A stretch of DNA of 43,346 bases from contig JANXUT010000080.1 in assembly GCA_025356075.1 (NCBI GenBank), forward strand, positions 1-43,346, read 5' to 3'. The DNA comes from Pseudomonadota bacterium. Its GTDB lineage: Bacteria > Pseudomonadota > Gammaproteobacteria > Steroidobacterales > Steroidobacteraceae. Of the stretch, positions 29,409 through 37,953 are shown in pieces (position 1 is the first letter of the stretch; every line of letters begins with the position of its first letter). Position numbers and translations under genes: made by a program. A model generated the notes under the pieces. That model was not told where the DNA came from, did not search any database, and worked only from the letters and a program-made list of their open reading frames with translations.

Positions 29409-31922
29409 ATGTCCATGTCCCGCCCGGAACCCCCGCACGCCCCGCCGTCGAACTGGATCGTGCACAAATTCGGCGGTTCCTCGGTCGCCGATGCCGAGTG
29501 CATCCGGCGTGTCGCCGACATCATCGAGGCGGATGCGCCGAGCCACGTGGCGGTCGTGCTCTCCGCCTGCAAGGGCGTCACCGATGCGCTCCTCGAGCTC
29601 GTCGCGCTCGCCGAAGCGCGCTCGAGCGAGCAGGCCGCGAAGCTGAAGGCACTCAAGGATCGTCACGCCGCGCTCGCGACCTCGCTGCTCGCACCGGGCT
29701 CCGCCGCCGAGTACACCGCGACCGTCGAAGCCGACTGCAAGGACATCGCCGGCATCCTCGAGACCGTCGCGCTCATCCGCTCGGCCGCCGACAACATCCG
29801 CGACCTCCTCGCCGGCTACGGCGAGATCTGGTCGACCCGGCTCTTCGCGCGGCTCCTCGAGGCGCGCGCGAAGCGCGTCGGCGGCGTGCGCTGGCTCGAT
29901 GCGCGCCAGGCCGTCATCGTCGCCAAGGGCGTGCTCGGCCCCGTCGTGCAGTGGCCGGCCTCGGAAGCCGCGATCGCGCGACTGGTGCCCGGGAACTACG
30001 GCGGCACGCTCGTCATCACGGGCTTCATCGCAACGGATGAGCGCGGCCTGCAAACGACGCTCGGCCGCAACGGCAGCGACTACTCGGCCTCGATCTTCGG
30101 CGCGCTCCTGAACGCCCGCGAGATCGTCATCTGGACCGACGTCGATGGCGTCCTGTCGGCGGACCCGCGGCGCGTGCCCGATGCGAAGGTCATCGACTCG
30201 CTGAGCTACAGCGAGGCGATGGAACTCGCCTATTTCGGCGCCAAGGTCATCCATCCCCAGACGATGGCCCCCGCCGTGACGAGGCGGATCCCGATCCTCA
30301 TCAAGAACACCTTCGCGGCCGGGAAGCCGGGCACGCTCATCTGCGCCGAGCCCACCTCGGCGCTGCAGGTCAAGGGCATCACGACGATCGATCAGGTCGC
30401 GCTCGTCAACCTCGAGGGCGCGGGCATGATCGGCGTGCCCGGCACCGCGCAGCGCCTGTTCGGTGCGCTCAGGGACGCCGGCATCTCCGTGATCCTCATC
30501 TCGCAGGGGAGCAGCGAGCACTCGATCTGCTTTGCGATCCCGGACGCCGAGGCAGGCGCCGCCGGCGATGTCGTCAGGCGCGCGTTCGCGCACGAGCTTC
30601 GCGAGGGGCAGATCCAGGAAGTCGAGGTCAGCCGCGGCTGCGCGATCCTCGCGGTCGTGGGCGATGGCATGGCCGGCAGCCACGGCGTCGCGGCCCAGGT
30701 ATTCACCGCGCTCGGCGCCGCCGGCGTCAACGTGCGCGCGATCGCGCAGGGCGCCTCCGAGCGGAACATCTCGGTGGTCATCGAGGCGGGCAGCTCGACC
30801 CGTGCGCTGCGCGCCGTGCACGCGGGCTTCTACCTCTCGCCCCACACCGTCTCGATCGGCCTGATCGGCCCCGGGCACGTGGGCGGCGCGCTGCTCGACC
30901 AGATCCACACGCAGGTCGAGCGACTGAAGGGCGCGACACGCCTCGACCTTCGGGTCCGCGCGCTCCTCGGCTCCCGGAAGATGCTGCTCGCCGGGGGCGA
31001 GCTCGACTTGGGCGCGTGGCGGACGGCCTGGGCGGGCGCTGGCGCGGCGGCGGACCTCGCGGCCTTCGCCCGCCACGTCAAGGCCGACCACCTGCCGCAC
31101 GCGGTGATCATCGACTGCTCCTCGAGCGCCACGGTCGCGGCGCACTACGCGGAGTGGCTCGCCGCCGGCATCAACATCGTGACGCCGAACAAGAAGGCCA
31201 ACAGCGGCGCCTTCGCCTACTACGCGGGCCTGCGCGAGGCGGCGCGTGCCGGCGGCGCGCACTATCTCTACGAGGCGACGGTCGGCGCAGGGCTGCCGAT
31301 CATGCAAACGCTGCGCGACCTGCGGGAGACCGGCGATGAAGTGCGCTCGATCGAGGGCATCTTCTCCGGCACGCTCGCGTATCTCTTCAACGTGTTCGAC
31401 GGCAAGGAGCCCTTCTCCTCGATCGTCCGCGCCGCGAAGCAAAAGGGCTACACGGAGCCCGACCCCCGCGATGACCTCTCCGGCACCGACGTCGCGCGCA
31501 AGCTCATCATCCTCGGCCGCGAGATCGGCTTGAAGCTCGAGCTCGCCGATGTCCTCGTCGAGAGCCTCGTGCCCCCCGAGCTCGCCGGCGGCACGGCGGA
31601 TGAGTTCCTCGAGCGCTTGCCGAAGTTCGATGCGCTGATGGCCAAGCGCCTCGCGCAGGCGAGCGCGGAGGGCCACGTGCTTCGCTACGTCGGGCGGCTC
31701 GATGTCGCGAAGGGCACGGCGACCGTCGGGCTCGTGAAGCTCGGCCAGCGCCACCCGTTCGCGAACATCGCGCTCACCGACAACGTCGTGCGCTTCGAGA
31801 CCCGCCGCTACTGCGACAACCCGCTCATCGTGCAGGGGCCGGGCGCGGGGCCGCAGGTGACGGCGGGCGGGGTGTTTGGCGATCTACTGCGCCTGTGCGC
31901 TTACCGCGGCGCGCCGATCTAG
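29409..31922 (+). CDS. thrA: Bifunctional aspartate kinase/homoserine dehydrogenase I
   Basis: An 837-residue fusion enzyme catalysing the first and third steps of the aspartate pathway to threonine. The kinase domain begins with HKFGGSSVADAE (about residue 19) and includes IWTDVDGVLSADPR. A pair of ACT domains follows (about 320-465), giving feedback control by threonine in this family. The homoserine dehydrogenase domain (about 475-837) shows the NAD(P) fold IGLIGPGHVGGALLDQI, NIVTPNKKANSG and GIFSGTLAYLFN. ATG at 29409 is taken as start with AAAGG just upstream; a second ATG lies two codons on. It heads thrA-thrB-thrC. Confidence 0.97.
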   Translation: MSMSRPEPPHAPPSNWIVHKFGGSSVADAECIRRVADIIEADAPSHVAVVLSACKGVTDALLELVALAEARSSEQAAKLKALKDRHAALATSLLAPGSAAEYTATVEADCKDIAGILETVALIRSAADNIRDLLAGYGEIWSTRLFARLLEARAKRVGGVRWLDARQAVIVAKGVLGPVVQWPASEAAIARLVPGNYGGTLVITGFIATDERGLQTTLGRNGSDYSASIFGALLNAREIVIWTDVDGVLSADPRRVPDAKVIDSLSYSEAMELAYFGAKVIHPQTMAPAVTRRIPILIKNTFAAGKPGTLICAEPTSALQVKGITTIDQVALVNLEGAGMIGVPGTAQRLFGALRDAGISVILISQGSSEHSICFAIPDAEAGAAGDVVRRAFAHELREGQIQEVEVSRGCAILAVVGDGMAGSHGVAAQVFTALGAAGVNVRAIAQGASERNISVVIEAGSSTRALRAVHAGFYLSPHTVSIGLIGPGHVGGALLDQIHTQVERLKGATRLDLRVRALLGSRKMLLAGGELDLGAWRTAWAGAGAAADLAAFARHVKADHLPHAVIIDCSSSATVAAHYAEWLAAGINIVTPNKKANSGAFAYYAGLREAARAGGAHYLYEATVGAGLPIMQTLRDLRETGDEVRSIEGIFSGTLAYLFNVFDGKEPFSSIVRAAKQKGYTEPDPRDDLSGTDVARKLIILGREIGLKLELADVLVESLVPPELAGGTADEFLERLPKFDALMAKRLAQASAEGHVLRYVGRLDVAKGTATVGLVKLGQRHPFANIALTDNVVRFETRRYCDNPLIVQGPGAGPQVTAGGVFGDLLRLCAYRGAPI

Positions 31923-31944
31923 CGGCGCCCACACGAGGTGATAC

Positions 31945-32874
31945 TTGCGTAACAGCGCCACTGCCTTCGCCCCGGCCACCGTCGGCAACGTCGGCATCGG
32001 CTTCGACATCCTCGGCCACACGGTCGAGGCGATCGGCGACACGGTCCGCGTCGAGCGCTCGGTGCGGCGCGGCGTGCGCATCCTCGCGATCACCGGGAGC
32101 GAGGCGTCGTTGCCGCTGCAGACGGAGCGGAACACCGCCGGCATGGCGCTCAAGAGCCTGGTCGAGTCGCAGAACCTCGACTTCGGCATCGACATGACGA
32201 TCGAGAAGGGCATCCCGCTCGGCTCAGGCCTCGGCGGCTCGGCGGCCTCCGCGGTTGCGGCGGTCGTCGCCGGCAACGCGCTGCTCGAGCAGCCGCTCAC
32301 GAAGCTCGAGCTCCTCAAGTTCGCGATGAAGGGCGAGGCGGTGGCCTCGGGCTCCGTGCACGTCGACAACATTGCGCCCTCGCTCTTCGGCGGGCTCGTG
32401 CTCACCGTCGGCATCGACCATCCGCGCACCAAGCAGATCCCGGTGCCGCCGGGGCTTCGATGCGTGCTCGTGCACCCGCACATGTTCCTGTCGACGCGCG
32501 AGGCGCGGCGGATCCTCTCGAAGACGGTCGAGCTCTCCGACCTCGTCTGGCAGTGCGCGAACCTGGCCGGGTTCATCTCCGCCTGCTACACGAACGACCT
32601 CGACATGATCCGCGACGCCTTCGAGGACGTCGTCGTCGAGCCACAGCGCCAGGCGCTCATCCCGGGCTTCAAGGACGTCAAGCGAGCGGCGATGTCGAAC
32701 GGCGCGCTCGGCTGCTCGATCTCGGGCGCGGGCCCGACGGTGTTCGCCTGGTGCGAGGAGGCCGCGGCGCCGACCATCGTCGCGGCGATGGCCGCGCAGT
32801 TCGCGCTCCACAAGCTCGGCTGCGATCAGTGGGTCTCATCGATCGAGCCGAAGGGCGCGCGGGTGATCGACTGA
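31945..32874 (+). CDS. thrB: Homoserine kinase (GHMP family)
   Basis: A 309-residue enzyme that phosphorylates homoserine. It has the GHMP-kinase N-terminal segment AFAPATVGNVGIGFDILGH, the ATP-binding glycine/serine loop PLGSGLGGSAASAVAAV (about residue 92) and the C-terminal motif CSISGAGPTVFAWCE. The start is an unusual TTG at 31945. It is supported by CGAGGTG 5-9 bases upstream and by the fact that the conserved domain begins within ten residues; there is no ATG or GTG in that position. The stop overlaps the thrC start by one base (TGATG). Confidence 0.95.
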   Translation: MRNSATAFAPATVGNVGIGFDILGHTVEAIGDTVRVERSVRRGVRILAITGSEASLPLQTERNTAGMALKSLVESQNLDFGIDMTIEKGIPLGSGLGGSAASAVAAVVAGNALLEQPLTKLELLKFAMKGEAVASGSVHVDNIAPSLFGGLVLTVGIDHPRTKQIPVPPGLRCVLVHPHMFLSTREARRILSKTVELSDLVWQCANLAGFISACYTNDLDMIRDAFEDVVVEPQRQALIPGFKDVKRAAMSNGALGCSISGAGPTVFAWCEEAAAPTIVAAMAAQFALHKLGCDQWVSSIEPKGARVID

Positions 32875-34178
32875 TGCGCTACGCGAGTACCCGTGATCCC
32901 AGCCACACCGCGACGTTGAGCGAGGCGCTCGCGCGCGGGATCGCGCCCGATGGCGGCCTCTACGTGCCGGTCGAGTTCCCGCGCCTCGCGGCGGATGACT
33001 TCGCGGGCAAGGCGACGCTCACCGAGGTCGCCACGCGCTTCCTCGAACCCTTCTTCGCGGGCGATGCGCTCGCGCCTGACTTGCACGCCATCGTCGCCGA
33101 CGCCTTCGACTTCCCGGTGCCGCTCGTCGAGCTTGAGGGCGGCGGGAGCGGGCGGGACGTCGCGGTGCTCGAGCTCTTCCACGGGCCGACCGCCGCGTTC
33201 AAGGACGTGGGCGCGCGGTTCCTCGCCGCTTCGTTCGCGCGCCTGCCGAGGCAGGCGGGGCGGCCGCTGTCGATCCTGGTCGCGACCTCCGGCGACACGG
33301 GCGGCGCGGTGGCCGCGGCGTTCCACGCCCGCCCGCAGATCGAGGTCATCGTCCTTTACCCGAAGGGCCTCGTCTCGCCGCGGCAGGAGCAGCAGCTGAC
33401 CTGCTGGGGCGGCAACGTGCGCTCGCTCACGGTGCGGGGCACCTTCGACGATTGCCAGGGACTCGTGAAAGCCGCGTTCGCCGATGCCTCCTTGCGGCAG
33501 GCGCGCGAGCTCTCATCGGCCAACAGCATCAACGTCGGCAGGCTGCTGCCGCAGGCGACCTACTACGCCCAGGCGAGCCTCGCGACGTGGCGCCGCACGG
33601 GCAAGAAGGCGAACTTCATCGTGCCGAGCGGCAACCTCGGCAACGTGCTGGCCGCCGTGTGGGCGAAGCAAGTCGGGCTCCCCATCGGCGAACTCGTGCT
33701 CGGCTTCAACGTGAACCGCGCGGTGCCCGACTACCTCGCGAGCGGCGAGTGGCGGCCGCGGCCGAGCATCGCGACGCTCGCCTCGGCGATGGACGTCGGT
33801 AACCCCAGCAACATGGAGCGCCTCGTGAACCTGCACCCGGTGTGGACGGAGCTCAAGCACTCCGTGAGCGCCGAGGTCGTCACGGATGCCGAGCTCAGCG
33901 CCCGCATCAAGACCGACCGCGCGCGCTACGGCCGCACCTGGTGCCCGCACACCGCGATCGCCGCCGAAACCTATGCGCGCCTGAGCGCGGCCGCCGCTGC
34001 GGCGGGCCCGTGGATCCTGGTCTCGACCGCGCACCCGGCCAAGTTCCCGGAAACCATCGAGCCCCTGATCGGCGCGACGCTCGAGGTGCCGCCCGCGCTG
34101 GCACGGCTCCTGTCATTGCCGCGGCAGGCGAGCGAGATCCCTGCGACACTCGCTGCGCTCAAGGCGGCGCTCGCATGA
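32874..34178 (+). CDS. thrC: Threonine synthase
   Basis: A 434-residue pyridoxal-phosphate enzyme that converts O-phosphohomoserine to threonine. The cofactor lysine is K110 in ELFHGPTAAFKDVGARFLA. The phosphate-binding and substrate segments VATSGDTGGAVAAAF and FIVPSGNLGNVLAAVWAK are present, as is the family start YASTRDPSHTATLSEALARG. The ATG overlaps the last base of the thrB stop. The thrC stop in turn overlaps the start of a NERD-domain gene (ATGA), so four genes appear coupled. Confidence 0.97.
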   Translation: MRYASTRDPSHTATLSEALARGIAPDGGLYVPVEFPRLAADDFAGKATLTEVATRFLEPFFAGDALAPDLHAIVADAFDFPVPLVELEGGGSGRDVAVLELFHGPTAAFKDVGARFLAASFARLPRQAGRPLSILVATSGDTGGAVAAAFHARPQIEVIVLYPKGLVSPRQEQQLTCWGGNVRSLTVRGTFDDCQGLVKAAFADASLRQARELSSANSINVGRLLPQATYYAQASLATWRRTGKKANFIVPSGNLGNVLAAVWAKQVGLPIGELVLGFNVNRAVPDYLASGEWRPRPSIATLASAMDVGNPSNMERLVNLHPVWTELKHSVSAEVVTDAELSARIKTDRARYGRTWCPHTAIAAETYARLSAAAAAAGPWILVSTAHPAKFPETIEPLIGATLEVPPALARLLSLPRQASEIPATLAALKAALA

Positions 34179-34765
34179 GCCTCGATACCGTCCCGACCGG
34201 CTGGCTCGTCGCGGGAGGCGGGGTGCTCGCACTCGGCGCCGGAGCCGCGCTCTATCCCGTCTGGCGGCGCTACCGCGCGCGGCGCGCGCTCCTCGAGCGG
34301 ATCCGCGCGGTCGCGACGGCGTACCTGCAGGACGTGCTCCTGCCCGATGGCAACGAGGGCTGGTTCCACGTCGATTTCCTGCTGCTGACCGGTGCCGGCA
34401 TCGTCGTCATCGACCTCAGGGACCTCCCCGGACTCATCTTCGGCAGCGAACCCATGACCGAGTGGACGGTCATGCACAAGCACCAGCGCTCGACGTTCCC
34501 CAATCCGCTCGGCCCGCTCTACGACCGCGTCGCCGTCGTGCGCGGGCTCGCGGGCGATGGCGTGCCGGTCGAGGGACGCATCGTGTTCACCGACCGCGGC
34601 ACGTTCCCGAAGGGCCACCCGCGCGCCGTCACACGCCTCGGCTCGCTCACGACCGAACTGCCGCCGCTCGGGAGCCTCGGTAGCGAAGCGGTCCTGTCGC
34701 GCCTCGGTCCCGCCTGGGAGCGGCTCACCGCCGCCGCGAGCCCGAGCCCGCTCAGGCGCCGCTAG
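34175..34765 (+). CDS. NERD-domain membrane protein at the end of the thr operon
   Basis: A 196-residue protein with one N-terminal membrane segment (LVAGGGVLALGAGAALYPVW) followed by basic residues, so the rest is probably cytoplasmic. The core (about 45-140) matches the nuclease-related NERD domain (FHVDFLLLTGAGIVVIDLRDLPG, then GPLYDRVAVVRGL). In most NERD domains the second motif reads like E/D-x-K; here it is IDLRD, with no lysine, so nuclease activity is doubtful. Why it is coupled to thrC (ATGA overlap) is unclear. Its stop shares CTAG (34762-34765) with the convergent peptidase gene. Confidence 0.75.
   Translation: MSLDTVPTGWLVAGGGVLALGAGAALYPVWRRYRARRALLERIRAVATAYLQDVLLPDGNEGWFHVDFLLLTGAGIVVIDLRDLPGLIFGSEPMTEWTVMHKHQRSTFPNPLGPLYDRVAVVRGLAGDGVPVEGRIVFTDRGTFPKGHPRAVTRLGSLTTELPPLGSLGSEAVLSRLGPAWERLTAAASPSPLRRR
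34762..34765. other. Shared convergent stop (CTAG) of the NERD and M20 genes
   Basis: The TAG stops of the NERD-domain gene (plus) and of the M20 peptidase gene (minus) overlap in CTAG, the same arrangement as at lpdA/relA. Confidence 0.95.
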
Positions 34766-36171
34766 CGTGGGCGTTTGGCGTGCGCGGCGAGCACCTCGGT
34801 GACGCAGCCGGTGACCCGGCGCACCGTCGCGAGGTCGAGGAATTCGTTCGGTCCGTGGGCGTTCGAGCCAGGACCGAGGACCCCCGTCACGACGAACTGC
34901 GTGCCCGGATAGCGCTCGCCCAGCATGCCAATGAAGGGAATGCTGCCGCCGGTGCCCATCGCGAGCGCGCCGGTGCCAAAGAACGCCTTCGAGCCTGAAT
35001 CAACCGCGGCGGCGAGCCAGGGCGCGAGCGGCTCGGCATGCCAGCCCCCGAGCGCACCGCCCTCGAAGCCGACGCGCGCGCCGTAGGGCGGCTGCGCCTC
35101 GAGCACCTCGCGCACGCGCCGCGCGGCGCGGCCAGCCTCGAGCGTCGGCGGCAGGCGCAGCGACAGCTTCACGGCGACCTTCGGCAGCATCACGTTGCCG
35201 GCGTTCGCGAGCGGCGGGAGTCCGTCGGCACCCGTGACGGTCAGCGCCGGCTTCCACGTTGAGTTCAGCAGCAGTTCGGTCGGATCGGTGCTGATCGCGT
35301 GCGCGCCTTCGATGAACGGCAGCTTGCCGGCGACGCGATCGCCGAGCACGGCGGCCGCCGCGCGGGCCTCGGCGATGCGACCCGGCGGCGTGCGCACGTA
35401 CAGATCCTCGAGCATCACGTCGCCGCTGTTGACGTTTTCGAGCCGGTCGAGGAGGCCGCGCAGGATCCGCACGGGCGAGGCCGCGATGCCGCTCGCCATC
35501 CCCGAGTGGACGCCCTCGGTCAGCATCTCGACGGAAAGCGTGCCGACCAGCGTGCCGCGCAGCGAGGTCGTCAGCCACAGCCGCTCGTAGTCGCCGCACT
35601 CCGCATCGAGGCAGACGACGAGGTCCGGCGTCCCGAGCCGCGCGCCCAGGTGCTCGACGTAGGCGGGCAGGTCGATGCTGCCGCTCTCCTCGGAGCCCTC
35701 GATGAGGACGAGGCAGCGCGCGTGCGCCAGCCCCTGCGCCTGCAGCGCCTCGAGCGCGAGGAGGCTCGAGAAGACCGCATAACCATCGTCCGCGCCGCCG
35801 CGGCCGTAGAGCCGCCCGTCGCGGACGACCGGCGTCCACGGGTCGAGCCCGGCGTGCCAGCCGGTGAACTGCGGCTGCTTGTCGAAGTGGCCGTAGAGAA
35901 GCACCGTGCCGGGCGCGCTGCCCGCGATCTCGGCGAAGAGCACCGGGGTCCGGCCCGGGAGCTCGAGGAGTTCGACCTTGAGGCCCTTGAGCGGCCGCGT
36001 CTTGCACCACTCGAGGAGGAGGCGCGCGGCACGCTGCATGTGGCCGTTGGCCTGCCACTGCGCATCAAAGAGCGGCGACTTGTTCGGGATGCGGATGTAC
36101 GCCTCGAGGCACGGCTGGGCGCTCTCGCGCCAACGTTCGTCGATCAATCGGGCGGCGGCTGCGGTGTCCAT
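34762..36171 (-). CDS. M20 family metallo-dipeptidase
   Basis: A 469-residue zinc peptidase of the M20 family (dipeptidase/carboxypeptidase type). The metal ligands and catalytic residues line up: H95 and D97 in LLYGHFDKQP, D128 in YGRGGADDGYA, the general-base pair E161/E162 in IEGSEESGS, and D189 in VVCLDAECGD. The last histidine is expected in the C-terminal segment GPGSNAHGPNEFLDL. An inserted dimerisation domain occupies about 205-360. No signal peptide is present, so it is cytoplasmic. The substrate is unknown. There is no Shine-Dalgarno sequence before the ATG; the 68 bases upstream are very AT-rich. Confidence 0.9.
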   Translation of the reverse strand: MDTAAAARLIDERWRESAQPCLEAYIRIPNKSPLFDAQWQANGHMQRAARLLLEWCKTRPLKGLKVELLELPGRTPVLFAEIAGSAPGTVLLYGHFDKQPQFTGWHAGLDPWTPVVRDGRLYGRGGADDGYAVFSSLLALEALQAQGLAHARCLVLIEGSEESGSIDLPAYVEHLGARLGTPDLVVCLDAECGDYERLWLTTSLRGTLVGTLSVEMLTEGVHSGMASGIAASPVRILRGLLDRLENVNSGDVMLEDLYVRTPPGRIAEARAAAAVLGDRVAGKLPFIEGAHAISTDPTELLLNSTWKPALTVTGADGLPPLANAGNVMLPKVAVKLSLRLPPTLEAGRAARRVREVLEAQPPYGARVGFEGGALGGWHAEPLAPWLAAAVDSGSKAFFGTGALAMGTGGSIPFIGMLGERYPGTQFVVTGVLGPGSNAHGPNEFLDLATVRRVTGCVTEVLAAHAKRPR

Positions 36172-36239
36172 TTTTTGCCTATATAAGTCAATATAATCAG
36201 ATAACTAGGGAATATAGCTAAAGTACTCTATTTGTACGG
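36172..36239. other. AT-rich gap between the M20 peptidase and tatD
   Basis: This 68-base stretch is about 29% G+C (20 of 68) in a chromosome near 70%. It contains several TATA-like runs and the palindrome AGTACT. It must contain the promoter and leader of the minus-strand peptidase gene if that gene is not read through from tatD, but no hexamer pair with proper spacing was identified. Confidence 0.5.
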
Positions 36240-37058
36240 CTAGGCGGCCCGTGTCACGAACGCGCGGCCAAAGAACTGCGCCGCGGTCGCGGTGCTCGCG
36301 CGCGCGACCGACTCCGGCGACTCGCCGCGCGCGTTCGCGACCACGCGGCACACCTCGCCGAGATAGCCGGGCTCGTTGCGGCGGGAGGCGGGTTTGGGCT
36401 TCAGCGTCCGCGGCAACAGGTACGGGCCGTCGGTCTCGAGCATGAGCCGGTCGGGCGGCACGTGTCGCACGACCTCCTCGAGGTGGCGGCCGCGCCGCTC
36501 GTCGCAGATCCAGCCCGTGATGCCGAGGTACAGCCCGAGCGCGAGGTATTCCTGCGCCTCCTCGAGCGTTCCCGTGAAGCAGTGCGCGACCGCGCGCGGC
36601 GCGCGCGGGCCGAGCGCGCGGATCATCGCGGCGAAGTCCCGGTGCGCGTCGCGCTGGTGGAGGAAGAGGGGCTTGCCGGTCTCCTGCGCGAGGGCGAGTT
36701 GCAGCTCGAAGGCGTGGCGCTGCACAGCGCGCGGCGCGAGGTCGCGGTAGTAGTCGAGCCCGCACTCGCCGACCGCGACGACGGTGTCGTGGGCGATGAG
36801 GCGCGCGAGGGCCGGGAGCTCGGCGGGCCCGAGCTCGGCCGCGTGGTGCGGATGCACCCCCGCGGTCGATGACATAAAGCCGGGGTCCGTCGCGGCGAGC
36901 CGGGCGGCCGCGGGGGAGGAGGCGAGTGAGCTGCCCGTCACAATCAGGTGCACGACACCGGCGGCGCGGGCGCGCGCGATGACGGCCTCGCGGTCCGCCT
37001 CGAAGCTGTCGTGCGTGAGGTTGATTCCAATATCGACAAGCGGCCCGGGAGCGTCCAT
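36240..37058 (-). CDS. tatD: 3'-5' exonuclease/DNase TatD
   Basis: A 272-residue metal-dependent nuclease of the TatD family. It matches E. coli TatD itself rather than the YcfH or YjjV paralogues: it opens VDIGINLTHDSF and has GVHPHHAAEL, VGECGLDYYRD (E98), LFLHQRDAHRDF (H134), AHCFTGTLEE (H159), GITGWICDERRG and LETDGPYLLPRTLKPKP (D210), ending with SRRNEPGYL. The ATG at 37058 is chosen because the conserved fold begins directly after it. It is not next to tatABC in this window. It lies upstream of the M20 gene on the same strand and diverges from the TPR-like gene across 52 bases. Confidence 0.96.
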   Translation of the reverse strand: MDAPGPLVDIGINLTHDSFEADREAVIARARAAGVVHLIVTGSSLASSPAAARLAATDPGFMSSTAGVHPHHAAELGPAELPALARLIAHDTVVAVGECGLDYYRDLAPRAVQRHAFELQLALAQETGKPLFLHQRDAHRDFAAMIRALGPRAPRAVAHCFTGTLEEAQEYLALGLYLGITGWICDERRGRHLEEVVRHVPPDRLMLETDGPYLLPRTLKPKPASRRNEPGYLGEVCRVVANARGESPESVARASTATAAQFFGRAFVTRAA

Positions 37059-37110
37059 GTCGCTATGGTAACGTCCGGCGCATCCGATTTTGCGCGGCAG
37101 CGACGCCACG

Positions 37111-37911
37111 ATGACGATCCCAGTACCCGAGGGCCCGCCGACCGGCCGCTGCGCGCACGCCCGGCTCCTTGGGCTTGGCCTCGCGCTCGCGTTCGCGCTC
37201 GCACCCGGTGCGCGCGCCGCGAACACCGAGCTACTCGTGGACGCCGAGGCGAAGTCGGAGTACGCGTACTTCACCGCCGACCGCCACGCGCTCGAGCAAC
37301 TCATCGCCGAGATCCGCCCGCTCAGGGAATCGAGCGACCCGCTCGACCTCTACGGCTACGCGCACGCCTCGTTCCGGCGCCTGCAGCTCGCGGCGATCGC
37401 GCACCTGCCGCGCGAGGCGCAGGCCGCAGGCGCGGACTGCCTCACGACGCTCGATCGCCTCGGCGATGCGCTTGGCTCGAACGCCGAGGCGCTCAGCCTC
37501 GCCGCCGGCTGCGCGGGCTACCTCGCCGAGTTCGGCGGCATCAAGCACCTCACCGCCGGCCACCGGCGCGATTCGAGCCTCGAGGCGGCGCGCGCGCTCG
37601 CCCCCGCCAATCCGCGCGTGCTGCTGACCGCGGGCATCCTCGGCTGGTTCAGGGCCGCCCGCTCGCCCGCCGACCGAAGCCTCGCCCGCACGAGCTTCAC
37701 GCGCGCGGCCGAGCGCTTCGAGCAGGTCGAGGCGAGCGCACCCGGTTCGCCCACCTGGGGCGGCGCGGAGGCGTGGCTCTTCGTCGGTCGCGGCCTCGAG
37801 GAGGACGGCGATCTCGTCGGCGCGCGCAGCGCCTACGAGCGCGCGCTCCTGATCGCGCCCGACTTCGCCGCCGCGCGCCGCCACCTCGCGCGGCTCGCCG
37901 CGCCGCGCTGA
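37111..37911 (+). CDS. Exported TPR-like protein of unknown function
   Basis: A 266-residue protein from the ATG at 37111; a TTG at 37090 would add seven residues. A signal peptide (about 12-34, LLGLGLALAFALAPGARAA) is followed by all-helical sequence with tetratricopeptide-like spacing. The clearest repeat is at the C-terminus (AWLFVGRGLEEDGDLVGARSAYERALLIAPDF). An internal ARALAPANPRVLLTAGILGWF is similar. The protein is probably periplasmic. It resembles helical T-component proteins of TRAP transport systems only in general architecture, and no transporter genes are nearby. It shares a short divergent intergenic region with tatD. Confidence 0.65.
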   Translation: MTIPVPEGPPTGRCAHARLLGLGLALAFALAPGARAANTELLVDAEAKSEYAYFTADRHALEQLIAEIRPLRESSDPLDLYGYAHASFRRLQLAAIAHLPREAQAAGADCLTTLDRLGDALGSNAEALSLAAGCAGYLAEFGGIKHLTAGHRRDSSLEAARALAPANPRVLLTAGILGWFRAARSPADRSLARTSFTRAAERFEQVEASAPGSPTWGGAEAWLFVGRGLEEDGDLVGARSAYERALLIAPDFAAARRHLARLAAPR

Positions 37912-37953
37912 GGAACCGGGCGGCGCCAGGCTCGCCTGATATCATCGCGCCCG

